A DNA stretch of 64,000 bases, taken from Cyclobacterium salsum. Its GTDB lineage: Bacteria; Bacteroidota; Bacteroidia; Cytophagales; Cyclobacteriaceae. Made by a program: the position numbers and the translations under genes. Within the stretch, counting starts at the first letter, position 1. Each line of letters opens with the position of its first letter. The DNA lies in contig NZ_WNKG01000001.1 of the NCBI RefSeq assembly GCF_010119245.1, positions 186,001-250,000 on the forward strand. The letters are read 5' to 3'. Below are positions 54,310 to 61,810 of this stretch, in pieces. A model generated the notes under the pieces. That model was not told the DNA's origin and searched no databases. It saw only the letters and a program-made list of their open reading frames with translations.

Positions 54310-55452
54310 TCAGTTAGGTTTCAATTGGTGCAGTAACAACACGGAACCTTCATCTTCAAAATGATTGATTACTTCTTCCGGATAGTTTTCTGGCTGAGTA
54401 TCTGACACGAATGAAATGGGTTCTATCAATGTGACCACTTCCCCGGTGGGAGTAATCGCTGTGGGAAGGATCAAAGAAGGAAAATGAACGTCAGAAAAGT
54501 CAATTTTATTAACATGTAAGTTATCGGTCTTTAAATTTATAGCAAATGTCCAGAAATCATTTTTCGTACTAACAATCACGCCCAAAATCAAATTATTGGT
54601 AATCTTAACAGGTAATTGAAGGTACTGGTGATTTAGCCCTTTTTCTTTCAATTCATCAGCAAGTGTAATATCATTGACAACATGCTCAGGCAATTTACTG
54701 TCTCCAAAGTCTATTAAAATTTGTTGTTCTAGTTTTCCTGCACTGGAAAAAAGGCGCACGGTATCATCAGGAGGTCGATTATAAACAATACCAGAAGCTT
54801 GAGACAACAAACCTGCATGGTAATATACATTGGTATTCCCTCCGATAGCTGTGTAGCCGAAATACAAACTGTCTAACTTAAAAGAAGTATCAAAACTCCC
54901 AACTTTGGGATAATTCGCAATGGCATCATTTTGATTGTCATTGTTAATGGCGAATAGCCAGCCGGTCTCTGTTTCTATAAAACCTCCTGCATTAACAGGA
55001 ATGGAAATATTTTCGACCCAGTTTCCTTCAGGAGAATAAACAATGATTTTATTATCAAGCGCATCTAAAACCAAAACTTCTCCGTTTGGCCTCACCTGGA
55101 AGTCTTTTATACCACTTATTTGGTTGGGACCCTCACCAAAATCACCAACCTTACTGACAAAGATTCCCTCCTCATCAAAGACCAATACTCCTGAGTTATT
55201 GAGGTGATCAAAAAGGTAAAAGTGATTATTCTTTGCCAATAACTTATCTACCCTCTTAAACAAAGCCTCCTCTTCTATGCTCAAAAGAACGTAACGTTGT
55301 TTCTCAACGAAATCTTTGGCATCCAATGGTGCCGCTTCATCAAATGAATAAATCGTTACATGGGATAAATCGGATTGATCTTTCGGTCCCTGACAAGAGG
55401 TTCCCCCTATCAATAGGCAGATCAGGTAGCGTAATTGGCGTTGATGTATCAT
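54310..55452 (-). CDS. 6-bladed beta-propeller lipoprotein in a two-component operon
   Basis: 380 residues with a lipoprotein signal (LRYLICLLIGGTSC, Cys 20). The rest is propeller-like: VLLSIEEEALFKRVDKLLAKNNHFYLFD, VLVFDEEGIFVSKVGDFGEGPNQISGIKDFQVRPNGEVLVLDALDNKIIVYSPEG, with NHL-like repeats. It fits the BF3164/6-bladed propeller lipoproteins of Bacteroidota. It lies between the kinase and regulator genes with gaps of 6 and 1 bases, so it is very probably a signalling partner, perhaps a ligand sensor (inference). Confidence 0.82.
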   Translation of the reverse strand: MIHQRQLRYLICLLIGGTSCQGPKDQSDLSHVTIYSFDEAAPLDAKDFVEKQRYVLLSIEEEALFKRVDKLLAKNNHFYLFDHLNNSGVLVFDEEGIFVSKVGDFGEGPNQISGIKDFQVRPNGEVLVLDALDNKIIVYSPEGNWVENISIPVNAGGFIETETGWLFAINNDNQNDAIANYPKVGSFDTSFKLDSLYFGYTAIGGNTNVYYHAGLLSQASGIVYNRPPDDTVRLFSSAGKLEQQILIDFGDSKLPEHVVNDITLADELKEKGLNHQYLQLPVKITNNLILGVIVSTKNDFWTFAINLKTDNLHVNKIDFSDVHFPSLILPTAITPTGEVVTLIEPISFVSDTQPENYPEEVINHFEDEGSVLLLHQLKPN

Positions 55453-55458
55453 TTCAGG

Positions 55459-56886
55459 TTAGTCTATTTGGACCGAAAAATGAACAAAATGCTCCGTATC
55501 GTTGGAAACAATCGTTAAGTCATGCCTGTCGGGATACAGTACCTGCAATCGTTTGCGCACATTGTCCAAACCGATTCCGGATTCATCGGTAGGATCTTTC
55601 AGGGCCTTGGGCGGATGAAGGGAATTGACCACATCCAGGTGCACCGATCCGGCCAGGCAGCGCAGGTTAACCCGGATCCAGGATTTGTTTTTTGTGCTGA
55701 TACCGTGTTTGAAGGCGTTTTCTACGAAAGGGATTAGCAGCATGGGAGCAATGGTTCCTTCACAGTGTTCTTCATTCAATTTAATGCTAATTTCCAAATT
55801 ATCCTCCTTTTTAAAGCGCAGCATTTGAAGGTCCAGGTAGTTGCGCAGGTACTCGATTTCCCGTCGTAGGGGGATTTTATCCAGTTGGTTTTCATGTAGC
55901 ATAAAGCGCATCATGTCGCCCAGTTTTTGGATGCCATCCGAGGTCTTTTCGGCATTTTCCATCAAAGCCGCCCCATATAGGGTATTCAAGGCATTGAACA
56001 GAAAATGAGGGTTGATTTGGGACTTGAGAAAACGGAGGTCGGCCGATCCGCGGTCTACCTGATGGCTGAGGGTTTCTATTTTACCTTTCATGCCAAAGTA
56101 CTTTTCAAAGGCCAGATCGGAAAGGGGCAGTACGACCAACTGGATGACCAATCCTGTGCCTAAGCCCAAAAGCACCGTGCCTGGATCCTGTTGCATAAGT
56201 CCTACAAACAATAAAAAACCGGGAAAACCCACGATCAGTAATATGTTAAACCAAAGGGCGGCCCGTTGCTTTCCATGTAAGCGCATTCTGTAGATCAAAA
56301 AGAAATTGTACAACACTACCAGAATGGAGGCTGGAAGAAAAAGTGCCAGGATCACAGAGATGTTCCGTGAAACCAGAAAGTCGAATTTAAATAGAAAAAG
56401 GACCACAAAGAAGAAAATACTGCTCAACCTTAGCAGGTTATACGTCAGAAAGTCATCCATCTTAGGGGGTAAAAAAACCTCCTTTAGCAGGAGTACCCAA
56501 ACCAGGTAGCCACCATACAAGGCCATAGCCGTAAAATAAAATGGGGTAAAGGGAGAATTGGTGATTTCGGAGCCCACTGAGAATAAGGAAACAAGGATAT
56601 AGGACAAGGTGAAAATCAGTAAGCCGTAACCAATAAAAGGTCCTTTTCGGTTTGTTTCTCGATATCGGGGAATCAGCACCCGGTGCATCAGGTAAAAGAC
56701 CAAAAAGAGGATCAACGGAATAAAAACCCTGGCAAAATAACCAGTGGGATTGCCTGGGAAATAGTGAAAACTGCTACTTCCAGCACTTAGAATATTTACG
56801 AGCACAAGAATCAAAAAAACAAAGGTGACAATCCACCATTCGATTTCCTGAAATGCTAAGGGTTTGTTTTTCATATTGTATTCCAT
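55459..56886 (-). CDS. LytS-type sensor histidine kinase
   Basis: 475 residues with about eight membrane segments in the first 260 residues, then a His_kinase/HATPase unit. The phosphorylated His 294 is in QINPHFLFNALNTLYG, the signature of the family, and the ATP site is PMLLIPFVENAFKHGIST with DESGIGLDNVRKRLQVLY. No separate ligand domain is present in the loops, so the membrane part or a partner protein must sense. The start ATG (56884-56886) abuts the stop of a small upstream ORF. Confidence 0.93.
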   Translation of the reverse strand: MEYNMKNKPLAFQEIEWWIVTFVFLILVLVNILSAGSSSFHYFPGNPTGYFARVFIPLILFLVFYLMHRVLIPRYRETNRKGPFIGYGLLIFTLSYILVSLFSVGSEITNSPFTPFYFTAMALYGGYLVWVLLLKEVFLPPKMDDFLTYNLLRLSSIFFFVVLFLFKFDFLVSRNISVILALFLPASILVVLYNFFLIYRMRLHGKQRAALWFNILLIVGFPGFLLFVGLMQQDPGTVLLGLGTGLVIQLVVLPLSDLAFEKYFGMKGKIETLSHQVDRGSADLRFLKSQINPHFLFNALNTLYGAALMENAEKTSDGIQKLGDMMRFMLHENQLDKIPLRREIEYLRNYLDLQMLRFKKEDNLEISIKLNEEHCEGTIAPMLLIPFVENAFKHGISTKNKSWIRVNLRCLAGSVHLDVVNSLHPPKALKDPTDESGIGLDNVRKRLQVLYPDRHDLTIVSNDTEHFVHFSVQID

Positions 56887-57039
56887 TTAAAAATGTAAAT
56901 TTAACCCGAATACGCTGTACCTGGTTTGCGTTGGGATGATTTGTTTGGCCTCTGCACATGCGCTACAGGTCAAATAGATATTGTATAACAAACCGGCGAG
57001 AATCAGCGCAATATAGGTTCTTTTAGTAGCTTTGGTCAT
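56887..57039 (-). CDS. Small secreted or membrane peptide upstream of the LytS-type kinase
   Basis: 50 residues from the ATG at 57037-57039 (MTKATKRTYIALILAGLLYN): a basic start, a hydrophobic stretch with a possible lipobox or cleavage site (IYLTCSACAEA), then QTRYSVFGLNLHF. The open frame is longer upstream, but this ATG gives a clean signal peptide. Its stop TAA abuts the kinase ATG, so it is likely co-translated. It might be a signal peptide for the system, or a non-functional leader. Confidence 0.45.
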   Translation of the reverse strand: MTKATKRTYIALILAGLLYNIYLTCSACAEAKQIIPTQTRYSVFGLNLHF

Positions 57040-57251
57040 GGTGTTTGTCAAGGTAAAATGGTTCCGGATTTTGTCATTCCTTTCTGATCGGAATCCGGAA
57101 GCATTAATCATGACACAAGAATAAACCACGCTGGAACAGCGATCAAATTTATGTGATGAAATGGGGGAAAGTAGGGATGGAAAAAGGGAGATGAAATCGA
57201 GCATGACGTAGCCGTCACACACCGGGATGACTATCAGCCATGCGAGATTCT

Positions 57252-57480
57252 CCCGATTTAAGATCGGGACAGGCTATGTGGCCATTAAAGAACAAATTAT
57301 AGACAGATGAAATAATTTAAGTTATTTATACCGGTAAATACTAGTAATTCGCAGATTTAAAAACGGGAATAACATTTTCACCCCGCTTCCAGGCCTGAAG
57401 GGCCTGAACAAAAATAACCCTGGGTGTAAACCCAGGGATAGCTAAAACCCATCCAATTTGCAACCCTGGAGGGGTTGAAC
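57252..57480. repeat. Block of short palindromes between the kinase operon and the phosphoesterase
   Basis: The 451-base gap 57040-57490 holds no gene I support. CCCGAT/ATCGGG pair at 57252-57268; CCCTGGGT/ACCCAGGG pair at 57418-57437; AACCCtggaGGGGTT lies at about 57462-57476, preceded by AGGCCTgaAGGGCCT near 57391-57405. Several have the look of CCTGGAGGGGTT-type dispersed repeats of Bacteroidota. Some may terminate the phosphoesterase gene. Confidence 0.5.
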
Positions 57481-57490
57481 AGCGACCAAT

Positions 57491-58816
57491 TTAGGGAGTG
57501 ATCTTTAAGGTCTCCGGGTATTCGTCGATGATTTTTCCGTTTTCGTTGATCATTAAAAAATGCTGGTGGGGACCCTGAAGGGTAATAATAATGGCGGAGT
57601 TTTCCTCGGCAGATTTTCGTAGGTACCAGACTTCTTCCGGGGTTTTGGGCTTCTTTTTCTCCACTCCCCAAGAGCCATCACCCAGGTACACGATCCCACT
57701 GGGGTGGAAGGCATTGTTTTTTACCGGGAAGCTTCGCTTATAGGTATGGTCGTCATTTTCCAGGGCCACCCGAACACCGTATTCCTCAAACAGCGGAACC
57801 CAGTTATCGAGTACTTCTTCAGACCAGAATTGAATGCGTTTTCCTCCAGGCTCCACCCGGCCGGATGGATACGCCGGTTTATGGTAAACCGGAAGCACAT
57901 GTGTCCGATCCTGTCGCTCCTGCAAGGTGTTTTTAAGCCAGTTGGTTTGGGTGCCACTGATCAGGTTGCTATGCGAACTGTCCAGGATGATCAGGCTCAG
58001 GTAGTCGCCGATATCCAGCACTCCATAGCCGGGTTGGCAGGGAAAAGCGAATAGGGGATAGAAAAAAGGTGCTTTTGCCAGGCGCATGGCATCGGTGGGT
58101 TCCTCCATTTCGCCCGCTTTCACTTTTGCGATAAAGGCCGGCATGCCCATGTCCGCATCGATCACACTTTCCGATGCCGGGTAATGGTGATTGATGACAT
58201 CGTGGTTGCCCAGGCCTACAATGATCGGAACGACACGCCCTTCTTCGGAGATAAGCGTTTCCCGAATCCCATCAAACCATTGGTACCAGAGGTCCACGTT
58301 CTCCTTGTCACCATTGGCATAGGCCAGGTCACCACCCCAGACGATAAAATCCGGATCGTACCGCATCACGGCCCGGTTCATTTGGCGGAACAGCTCCCCA
58401 TGGGAGGTGTCGCCTCCAGCGGCAATGCGTAGAGGGCGGTTGTTTTTGTCTGGTAGGGTGCGAAAGGAATAGATCCGCTGGAACTCCCCAACACGAAATT
58501 CATAGTTATAATTAGGTTTCAAGTCTGTCAGTTCGATGCGGTGAATGCGACGGTCCGAATAGGGAAAGGGAAAGGATTGGGAAGGGGCTGTCTGCCATTC
58601 GGATGAGCCTTCGGAACGATAACGGACGGATTCGATTGCTTCGTCTTGAGGTAAGGTATGCCAGTCAATGCTGATGGTGGTGGTCGGGTCTTGCTGCCAG
58701 GTAAGCAGGATACCGGCCGGCTCGGTTTGGGCCAGGGCAGCTGCACAGAGGCAAAGGAACAGCAGTTGACCGGTAAAAAAGCGTAACCAAAGGCTGGGAG
58801 TAAAACGAGATGGCAT
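57491..58816 (-). CDS. Purple-acid-phosphatase-type metallophosphoesterase, secreted
   Basis: 441 residues with a signal peptide (FTGQLLFLCLCAAALA). An N-terminal fibronectin-like domain (27-120, ILLTWQQDPTTTISIDWHTLP) precedes the metallophosphatase domain: GGDTSHGE, VWGGDLAYANGD, GLGNHDVINHHYP, VLPVYHKPAYPSGR, NDDHTYKRSFPV. The HxD..GGD..GNHD pattern is nearly complete; the first motif is GGDTS where classical enzymes have GDxH. Alignment with family members would settle whether all metal ligands are kept. Confidence 0.87.
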   Translation of the reverse strand: MPSRFTPSLWLRFFTGQLLFLCLCAAALAQTEPAGILLTWQQDPTTTISIDWHTLPQDEAIESVRYRSEGSSEWQTAPSQSFPFPYSDRRIHRIELTDLKPNYNYEFRVGEFQRIYSFRTLPDKNNRPLRIAAGGDTSHGELFRQMNRAVMRYDPDFIVWGGDLAYANGDKENVDLWYQWFDGIRETLISEEGRVVPIIVGLGNHDVINHHYPASESVIDADMGMPAFIAKVKAGEMEEPTDAMRLAKAPFFYPLFAFPCQPGYGVLDIGDYLSLIILDSSHSNLISGTQTNWLKNTLQERQDRTHVLPVYHKPAYPSGRVEPGGKRIQFWSEEVLDNWVPLFEEYGVRVALENDDHTYKRSFPVKNNAFHPSGIVYLGDGSWGVEKKKPKTPEEVWYLRKSAEENSAIIITLQGPHQHFLMINENGKIIDEYPETLKITP

Positions 58817-58833
58817 GGATTAGTTGTTTTTGG

Positions 58834-58841
58834 TAAATATA
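58834..58841 (-). promoter_or_regulatory. Near-match -7 box (TATATTTA) of the phosphoesterase
   Basis: TATATTTA on the minus strand matches 7 of 8 bases of TAnnTTTG, 17 bases upstream of the ATG. Confidence 0.35.
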
Positions 58842-59126
58842 CCGGATATGGGAAAAAGGGCCTATTCCCAATGGGTTAAATTGGCCTACCCCTGCTAATT
58901 TCGGATTTCTAGTGTATTCATCTCTTTGTTTTTATACCTTTAGCAATGAAATTCAATTCGTTATTGCTTAACCAATGTACTTGTTAGTTAAAAAAGACAG
59001 TAGGATAGGGGATCTGGTGCTGCTGGTGGAGACTTTGGCATAGCTGTTCGTTTACCGGTAAGCAGATAAGCGGTACAGGAGGAAAAGACGCTAGACGGAT
59101 TTCCAACATACAGGTGGTGCGAGGGC
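58842..59126. other. Intergenic stretch without a supported gene
   Basis: Between the phosphoesterase promoter and the stop of the small membrane protein gene I see only short frames. A 22-residue frame at 58975-59043 has no recognisable signal. No strong hairpin, promoter or repeat was found. Confidence 0.5.
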
Positions 59127-59399
59127 TTATACGCCAAACATCAGCTTGCTATACCATTTGAATCGGTAAAACCCGGCCCATTTCCACATTTTCGAAAAGT
59201 CTTTTTTCTCAATGGCCTCCAGGGCCAGTAAACGATAATAATCCACCACAGGTCGGTATAAGAAGGGATAGATGAAGGCAAATAGTATAAAAGAAATCGA
59301 TCCCGGTGTACCGGCTTCTACCCAAAACCAAATAAAAATCAACGCAGGTCCGTCGGCAATCAGGTGATAGGTCCAGACATTCTTAACGTACTTTTTCAT
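59127..59399 (-). CDS. Small membrane protein, 90 residues
   Basis: From the ATG at 59397-59399 (MKKYVKNVWTYHLIADG). Two hydrophobic segments: ALIFIWFWVEAG (about 18-30) and ISFILFAFIYPFLY (about 33-47), then a basic amphipathic part ending RFKWYSKLMFGV. The C-terminal half is rich in Trp, Tyr and Lys. The longer frame to 59447 is possible but has no signal. Unrecognised family. Confidence 0.55.
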   Translation of the reverse strand: MKKYVKNVWTYHLIADGPALIFIWFWVEAGTPGSISFILFAFIYPFLYRPVVDYYRLLALEAIEKKDFSKMWKWAGFYRFKWYSKLMFGV

Positions 59400-59483
59400 T
59401 TTCTTTGATTGTTTCGTTAATTTAAACAACCGGGTACAGTCAGACAAGCGATATAGGAATTAGTGTGAAAAAATTTTATTCAA

Positions 59484-59783
59484 ATGAAACGTAGAATTGA
59501 ACACAATACACACCCTGGGGAGGTGTTAAAGGAAGAAGTGATTCGTGCCAATCGACTGACGATTGGAAAGGCGGCTGAGCTGCTTGGGGTTACGCGTCCT
59601 ACGTTATCAAACATTCTAAATGAAAAGGCATCTATCACTCCAAATATGTCACTTAGGCTAGCCAAAGTCTTTGGAGGAAACGCAGACTTTTGGTTAAGGA
59701 TGCAGCTTTCACATGATCTGAGGAAAGCTGAAAAACAGTTTAATGAGAATCCCCCGAAAATAAAGCCATTCGAATTTCAATAG
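59484..59783 (+). CDS. Orphan HigA/VapI-type antidote protein
   Basis: 99 residues with the addiction-module antidote layout: THPGEVLKEEVIRANRLTIGKAAELLGVTRPTLSNILNEKASITPNMSLRLAKVFGGNADFWLRMQ. The helix-turn-helix covers about 24-62. In HigBA pairs of this kind a RelE-type HigB gene lies just upstream; here the upstream 84 bases hold none. It is therefore an orphan antitoxin, or a regulator of another gene. Confidence 0.85.
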   Translation: MKRRIEHNTHPGEVLKEEVIRANRLTIGKAAELLGVTRPTLSNILNEKASITPNMSLRLAKVFGGNADFWLRMQLSHDLRKAEKQFNENPPKIKPFEFQ

Positions 59784-59820
59784 ACTCATTGATTAAATTC
59801 CATCAATAAAATTTTGTCTG

Positions 59821-60003
59821 ATGAAAACCATAACAATGACCGAATTGCGTAAGTCCATAAAAAGGCATCTTGACTACGTATCCAAGGATTCAGGAACGAT
59901 TATCGTTCCCGAAAAAAGAGAATACCGATTGGTTTATGCGGTGTCAGGAACAAAAGGGAGGGACCAGAAGTGTACCATTATTCAGTGCAGATTTCATTAT
60001 TAA
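59821..60003 (+). CDS. Phd/YefM-like antitoxin, truncated
   Basis: 60 residues starting MKTITMTELRKSIKRHLDYV, with the KDSGTIIVPEKRE segment of the Phd/YefM DNA-binding half. The chain loses the fold after residue 45 and no toxin gene follows. It lies 37 bases after the orphan HigA gene, so both may be remnants of the same TA array. Confidence 0.6.
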   Translation: MKTITMTELRKSIKRHLDYVSKDSGTIIVPEKREYRLVYAVSGTKGRDQKCTIIQCRFHY

Positions 60004-60036
60004 TTGATGGTGTGGAATTGTCACTATTTAACATAA

Positions 60037-60052
60037 TATAAATTATATAACA
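60037..60052 (+). repeat. 16-bp direct repeat, copy 1
   Basis: TATAAATTATATAACA at 60037-60052 recurs exactly at 60781-60796. The second copy ends in the first base of the inverted repeat that bounds the GIY-YIG gene. The 729 bases between hold the unrecognised ORF at 60093. Confidence 0.6.
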
Positions 60053-60092
60053 GAACTCAACGTTTTGGTGTCTATTGAGCGAAAATAGATTG

Positions 60093-60461
60093 ATGTACGC
60101 CAAAAGTTTTGAACTGTATAAGCTTAAGAGAATAATTTCTGAAAATTATGGCAAAACCAGAAGACTTGGAGACAATGCTTTTCATGTTAGAAGTAAGAAA
60201 GATTTTCTAATCAGTATGGATGCAAAAATCAAATCAGAGAATACGCTAAAAATATTCATGTACCCGGTGGAATACAAAATCAGGATATGTTCAGATTCAA
60301 CGGTCCGGGACGTTCTGGAAAAGTTAGTGTTTAGGGAATTTCTGGAAGTCAAAAGCAAACCCAAAAAGATCCGAAGGAAAGGCTTCCCCGTAGGGTATAA
60401 CGGGGAACAACTCGACAGGACCAAAAAGCGAAAATCAAGGAAAAAGAGGTTAAATAAGTGA
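60093..60461 (+). CDS. Hypothetical basic protein, 122 residues
   Basis: From the ATG at 60093 (MYAKSFELYKLKRIISENYG); a TTG 18 bases upstream is an alternative. Two-part look: an alpha/beta N-terminal part (to about 90) and a strongly basic tail (SKPKKIRRKG, RTKKRKSRKKRLNK) that should bind nucleic acid. I recognise no family. It contains an ACCCGGTGGAATA stretch (60262-60274) that recurs at the ends of the GIY-YIG unit. Confidence 0.5.
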   Translation: MYAKSFELYKLKRIISENYGKTRRLGDNAFHVRSKKDFLISMDAKIKSENTLKIFMYPVEYKIRICSDSTVRDVLEKLVFREFLEVKSKPKKIRRKGFPVGYNGEQLDRTKKRKSRKKRLNK

Positions 60462-60795
60462 TGGCTAGAGAGTTATATAATAATTTGCCTAAATCGGTTA
60501 CCAACTGGTATTTTACTGGTTCTCTGCCCTGGCTCTCCCCTAGTATTGATGGCTAAAGCTTGGTTTCCTCCTCACCTTTTTTCCCTAAATGAGCATTGCG
60601 AAGTGGCGTTTGATCGGCCTTGCGGGAGACGGAGCAGGAGCCACCGCAACCCTACATTAATAAATAACCAACTACCTACAAAACCTTTCTCCGCGAAGTA
60701 GTTTTGTAACTCAGGTGCACGGAGTGTATATAGCCCGTTTGGGCGTTAGATAATAAAAACCGTTCTTTGGATAAACTCAGTATAAATTATATAAC
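60462..60795. other. Gene-free stretch before the GIY-YIG unit
   Basis: I see no supported gene. It holds a short hairpin GCCC/GGGC at 60733-60744, followed by GTTAGAT (60745-60751), and the second copy of the 16-bp direct repeat at 60781-60796. Confidence 0.5.
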
Positions 60796-60809
60796 ACCCG
60801 GTGGAATAA
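60796..60809 (+). repeat. Left inverted repeat of the GIY-YIG unit
   Basis: ACCCGGTGGAATAA (60796-60809) is the exact reverse complement of 61099-61112. It lies 3 bases before the GIY-YIG stop codon. The three bases before it are AAC, and AAC also follows the right repeat. Confidence 0.65.
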
Positions 60810-60812
60810 AAA

Positions 60813-61076
60813 TTAAACAACATTGCTCTCAAACCAGGTTTTGAGGCGCTTGTGAAGAAAAAGACGACCATAGTGTGTCTTTAAATATTTTTCCCGCTTT
60901 ATCGCATCCCACTTTTCGATACAAGCTTCGTAGTAGATTAATTGAAGTGGCCGTCTTGATTTCGTTGATTGAACGAGTCCGTCATTATGTTGTTCAATTC
61001 TTAATTTCAAATCCTGAGTGAATCCGATATACAGTTTTCCATCTTTGTCACTGTAAAGCACATAAGTAAAATACAT
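60813..61076 (-). CDS. Single-domain GIY-YIG (URI) endonuclease
   Basis: 87 residues. The hallmark strands are FTYVLYSDKDGKLYIGFTQDL (YVL..LYIG in place of GIY..YIG), followed by LRIEQHNDG with the catalytic-site Arg and HN, and the metal-binding Glu in IYYEACIEKWDAIKREKYLK. Family members cut DNA and are found in repair proteins, homing endonucleases and mobile elements. It is the only gene between two 14-bp inverted repeats. Such genes are often multi-copy in Bacteroidota. Confidence 0.85.
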   Translation of the reverse strand: MYFTYVLYSDKDGKLYIGFTQDLKLRIEQHNDGLVQSTKSRRPLQLIYYEACIEKWDAIKREKYLKTHYGRLFLHKRLKTWFESNVV

Positions 61077-61098
61077 TTACAAAAATAAGGATTTGAAA

Positions 61099-61112
61099 TT
61101 ATTCCACCGGGT
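61099..61112 (-). repeat. Right inverted repeat of the GIY-YIG unit
   Basis: TTATTCCACCGGGT (61099-61112) is the exact reverse complement of 60796-60809. It lies 22 bases upstream of the GIY-YIG ATG and is followed by AAC (61113-61115), matching the AAC before the left repeat. Confidence 0.65.
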
Positions 61113-61150
61113 AACAAAAAGAGTGTTTTGCGTATGCGCAGCATTTAATA

Positions 61151-61288
61151 TAAGATCAGTTATACCATTTTTTGTGGCATATATGTTAAAGCAAATCACG
61201 GCAAGTTTATTGATCCATTCAAGATTTGTACATTGACGCTCTATCGGATGATTTTCTTAAGATCAGTTCTTACGCTAAAGCAAATCAC
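61151..61288 (+). repeat. Two paired direct repeats in the gap 61113-61340
   Basis: TAAGATCAGTT occurs at 61151-61161 and 61258-61268, and TAAAGCAAATCAC at 61187-61199 and 61276-61288, in the same order. The spacing between the two units differs (25 and 7 bases), so the second copy is not an exact duplication. It lies downstream of the RES toxin gene, in a stretch without a gene. Confidence 0.6.
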
Positions 61289-61340
61289 AAAGTATCATTT
61301 AGATAGTCCACCATTAGAAATTGAATCCAAATTCCACCCG

Positions 61341-61808
61341 TTAGTTACCAAGTTTATAATCAAACTTTCTAAAATCCACCACCTTGAGCAAATCCTGGAT
61401 ACCCGGGAACCTGGGATTAACCAATAGATTGTGTTCTTCCGGATAAAAAGATAAATGCAACCGGGCGGATGGAACCCTTAAAAATGGAAAACTATTTTCT
61501 ACCAGCCACAGTTTGCCAAAATCTTGTGTTGCTTTGTTATGTGGTAGCATGTCCCAGTTCTGTGGCAGACTTTCTTTATCAAGGGTACCAATCAGTTCAC
61601 TGTCAAGGATTTCATAAATAACCACATACCAGGTTTCAAGAGCAGTAGAAGTACCTTTGATAGACAGGTATTCCAAAGCCGCCAGAGCTGCCGAACTACT
61701 GGCATAAATCATAGGATAAGCTTTGGGATTCCACCTTCCCCCTGACAAAGAACTACTAAAAGGTTCCCGGTGGTATTTTTCCGACATCATACGGTAATAG
61801 GTCAACAT
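61341..61808 (-). CDS. RES-domain toxin (NAD+ phosphorylase-like)
   Basis: 155 residues. The RES fold shows LSGGRWNPKAYPMIYASSSAALAALEYLS with the conserved Arg and Glu, and the conserved Ser in FPFLRVPSARLHLSFYPEEHNLLVNPRFP. RES toxins degrade NAD+ and are neutralised by an Xre/MbcA/ParS-type antitoxin. The antitoxin gene lies just upstream with only 2 bases between them, the usual order. Confidence 0.88.
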   Translation of the reverse strand: MLTYYRMMSEKYHREPFSSSLSGGRWNPKAYPMIYASSSAALAALEYLSIKGTSTALETWYVVIYEILDSELIGTLDKESLPQNWDMLPHNKATQDFGKLWLVENSFPFLRVPSARLHLSFYPEEHNLLVNPRFPGIQDLLKVVDFRKFDYKLGN

Positions 61809-61810
61809 GC

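Noticed and set aside
58975-59043. A 22-residue open frame (MYLLVKKDSRIGDLVL...)
   Set aside because: It is short, has no coupling to a neighbour and no clear promoter; such frames occur by chance.
60733-60751. A GCCC/GGGC hairpin followed by GTTAGAT, resembling the right core of an integron attC site
   Set aside because: The matching left core (RYYYAAC) is not found at a proper place and no integrase is seen; one 7-base match is not enough.
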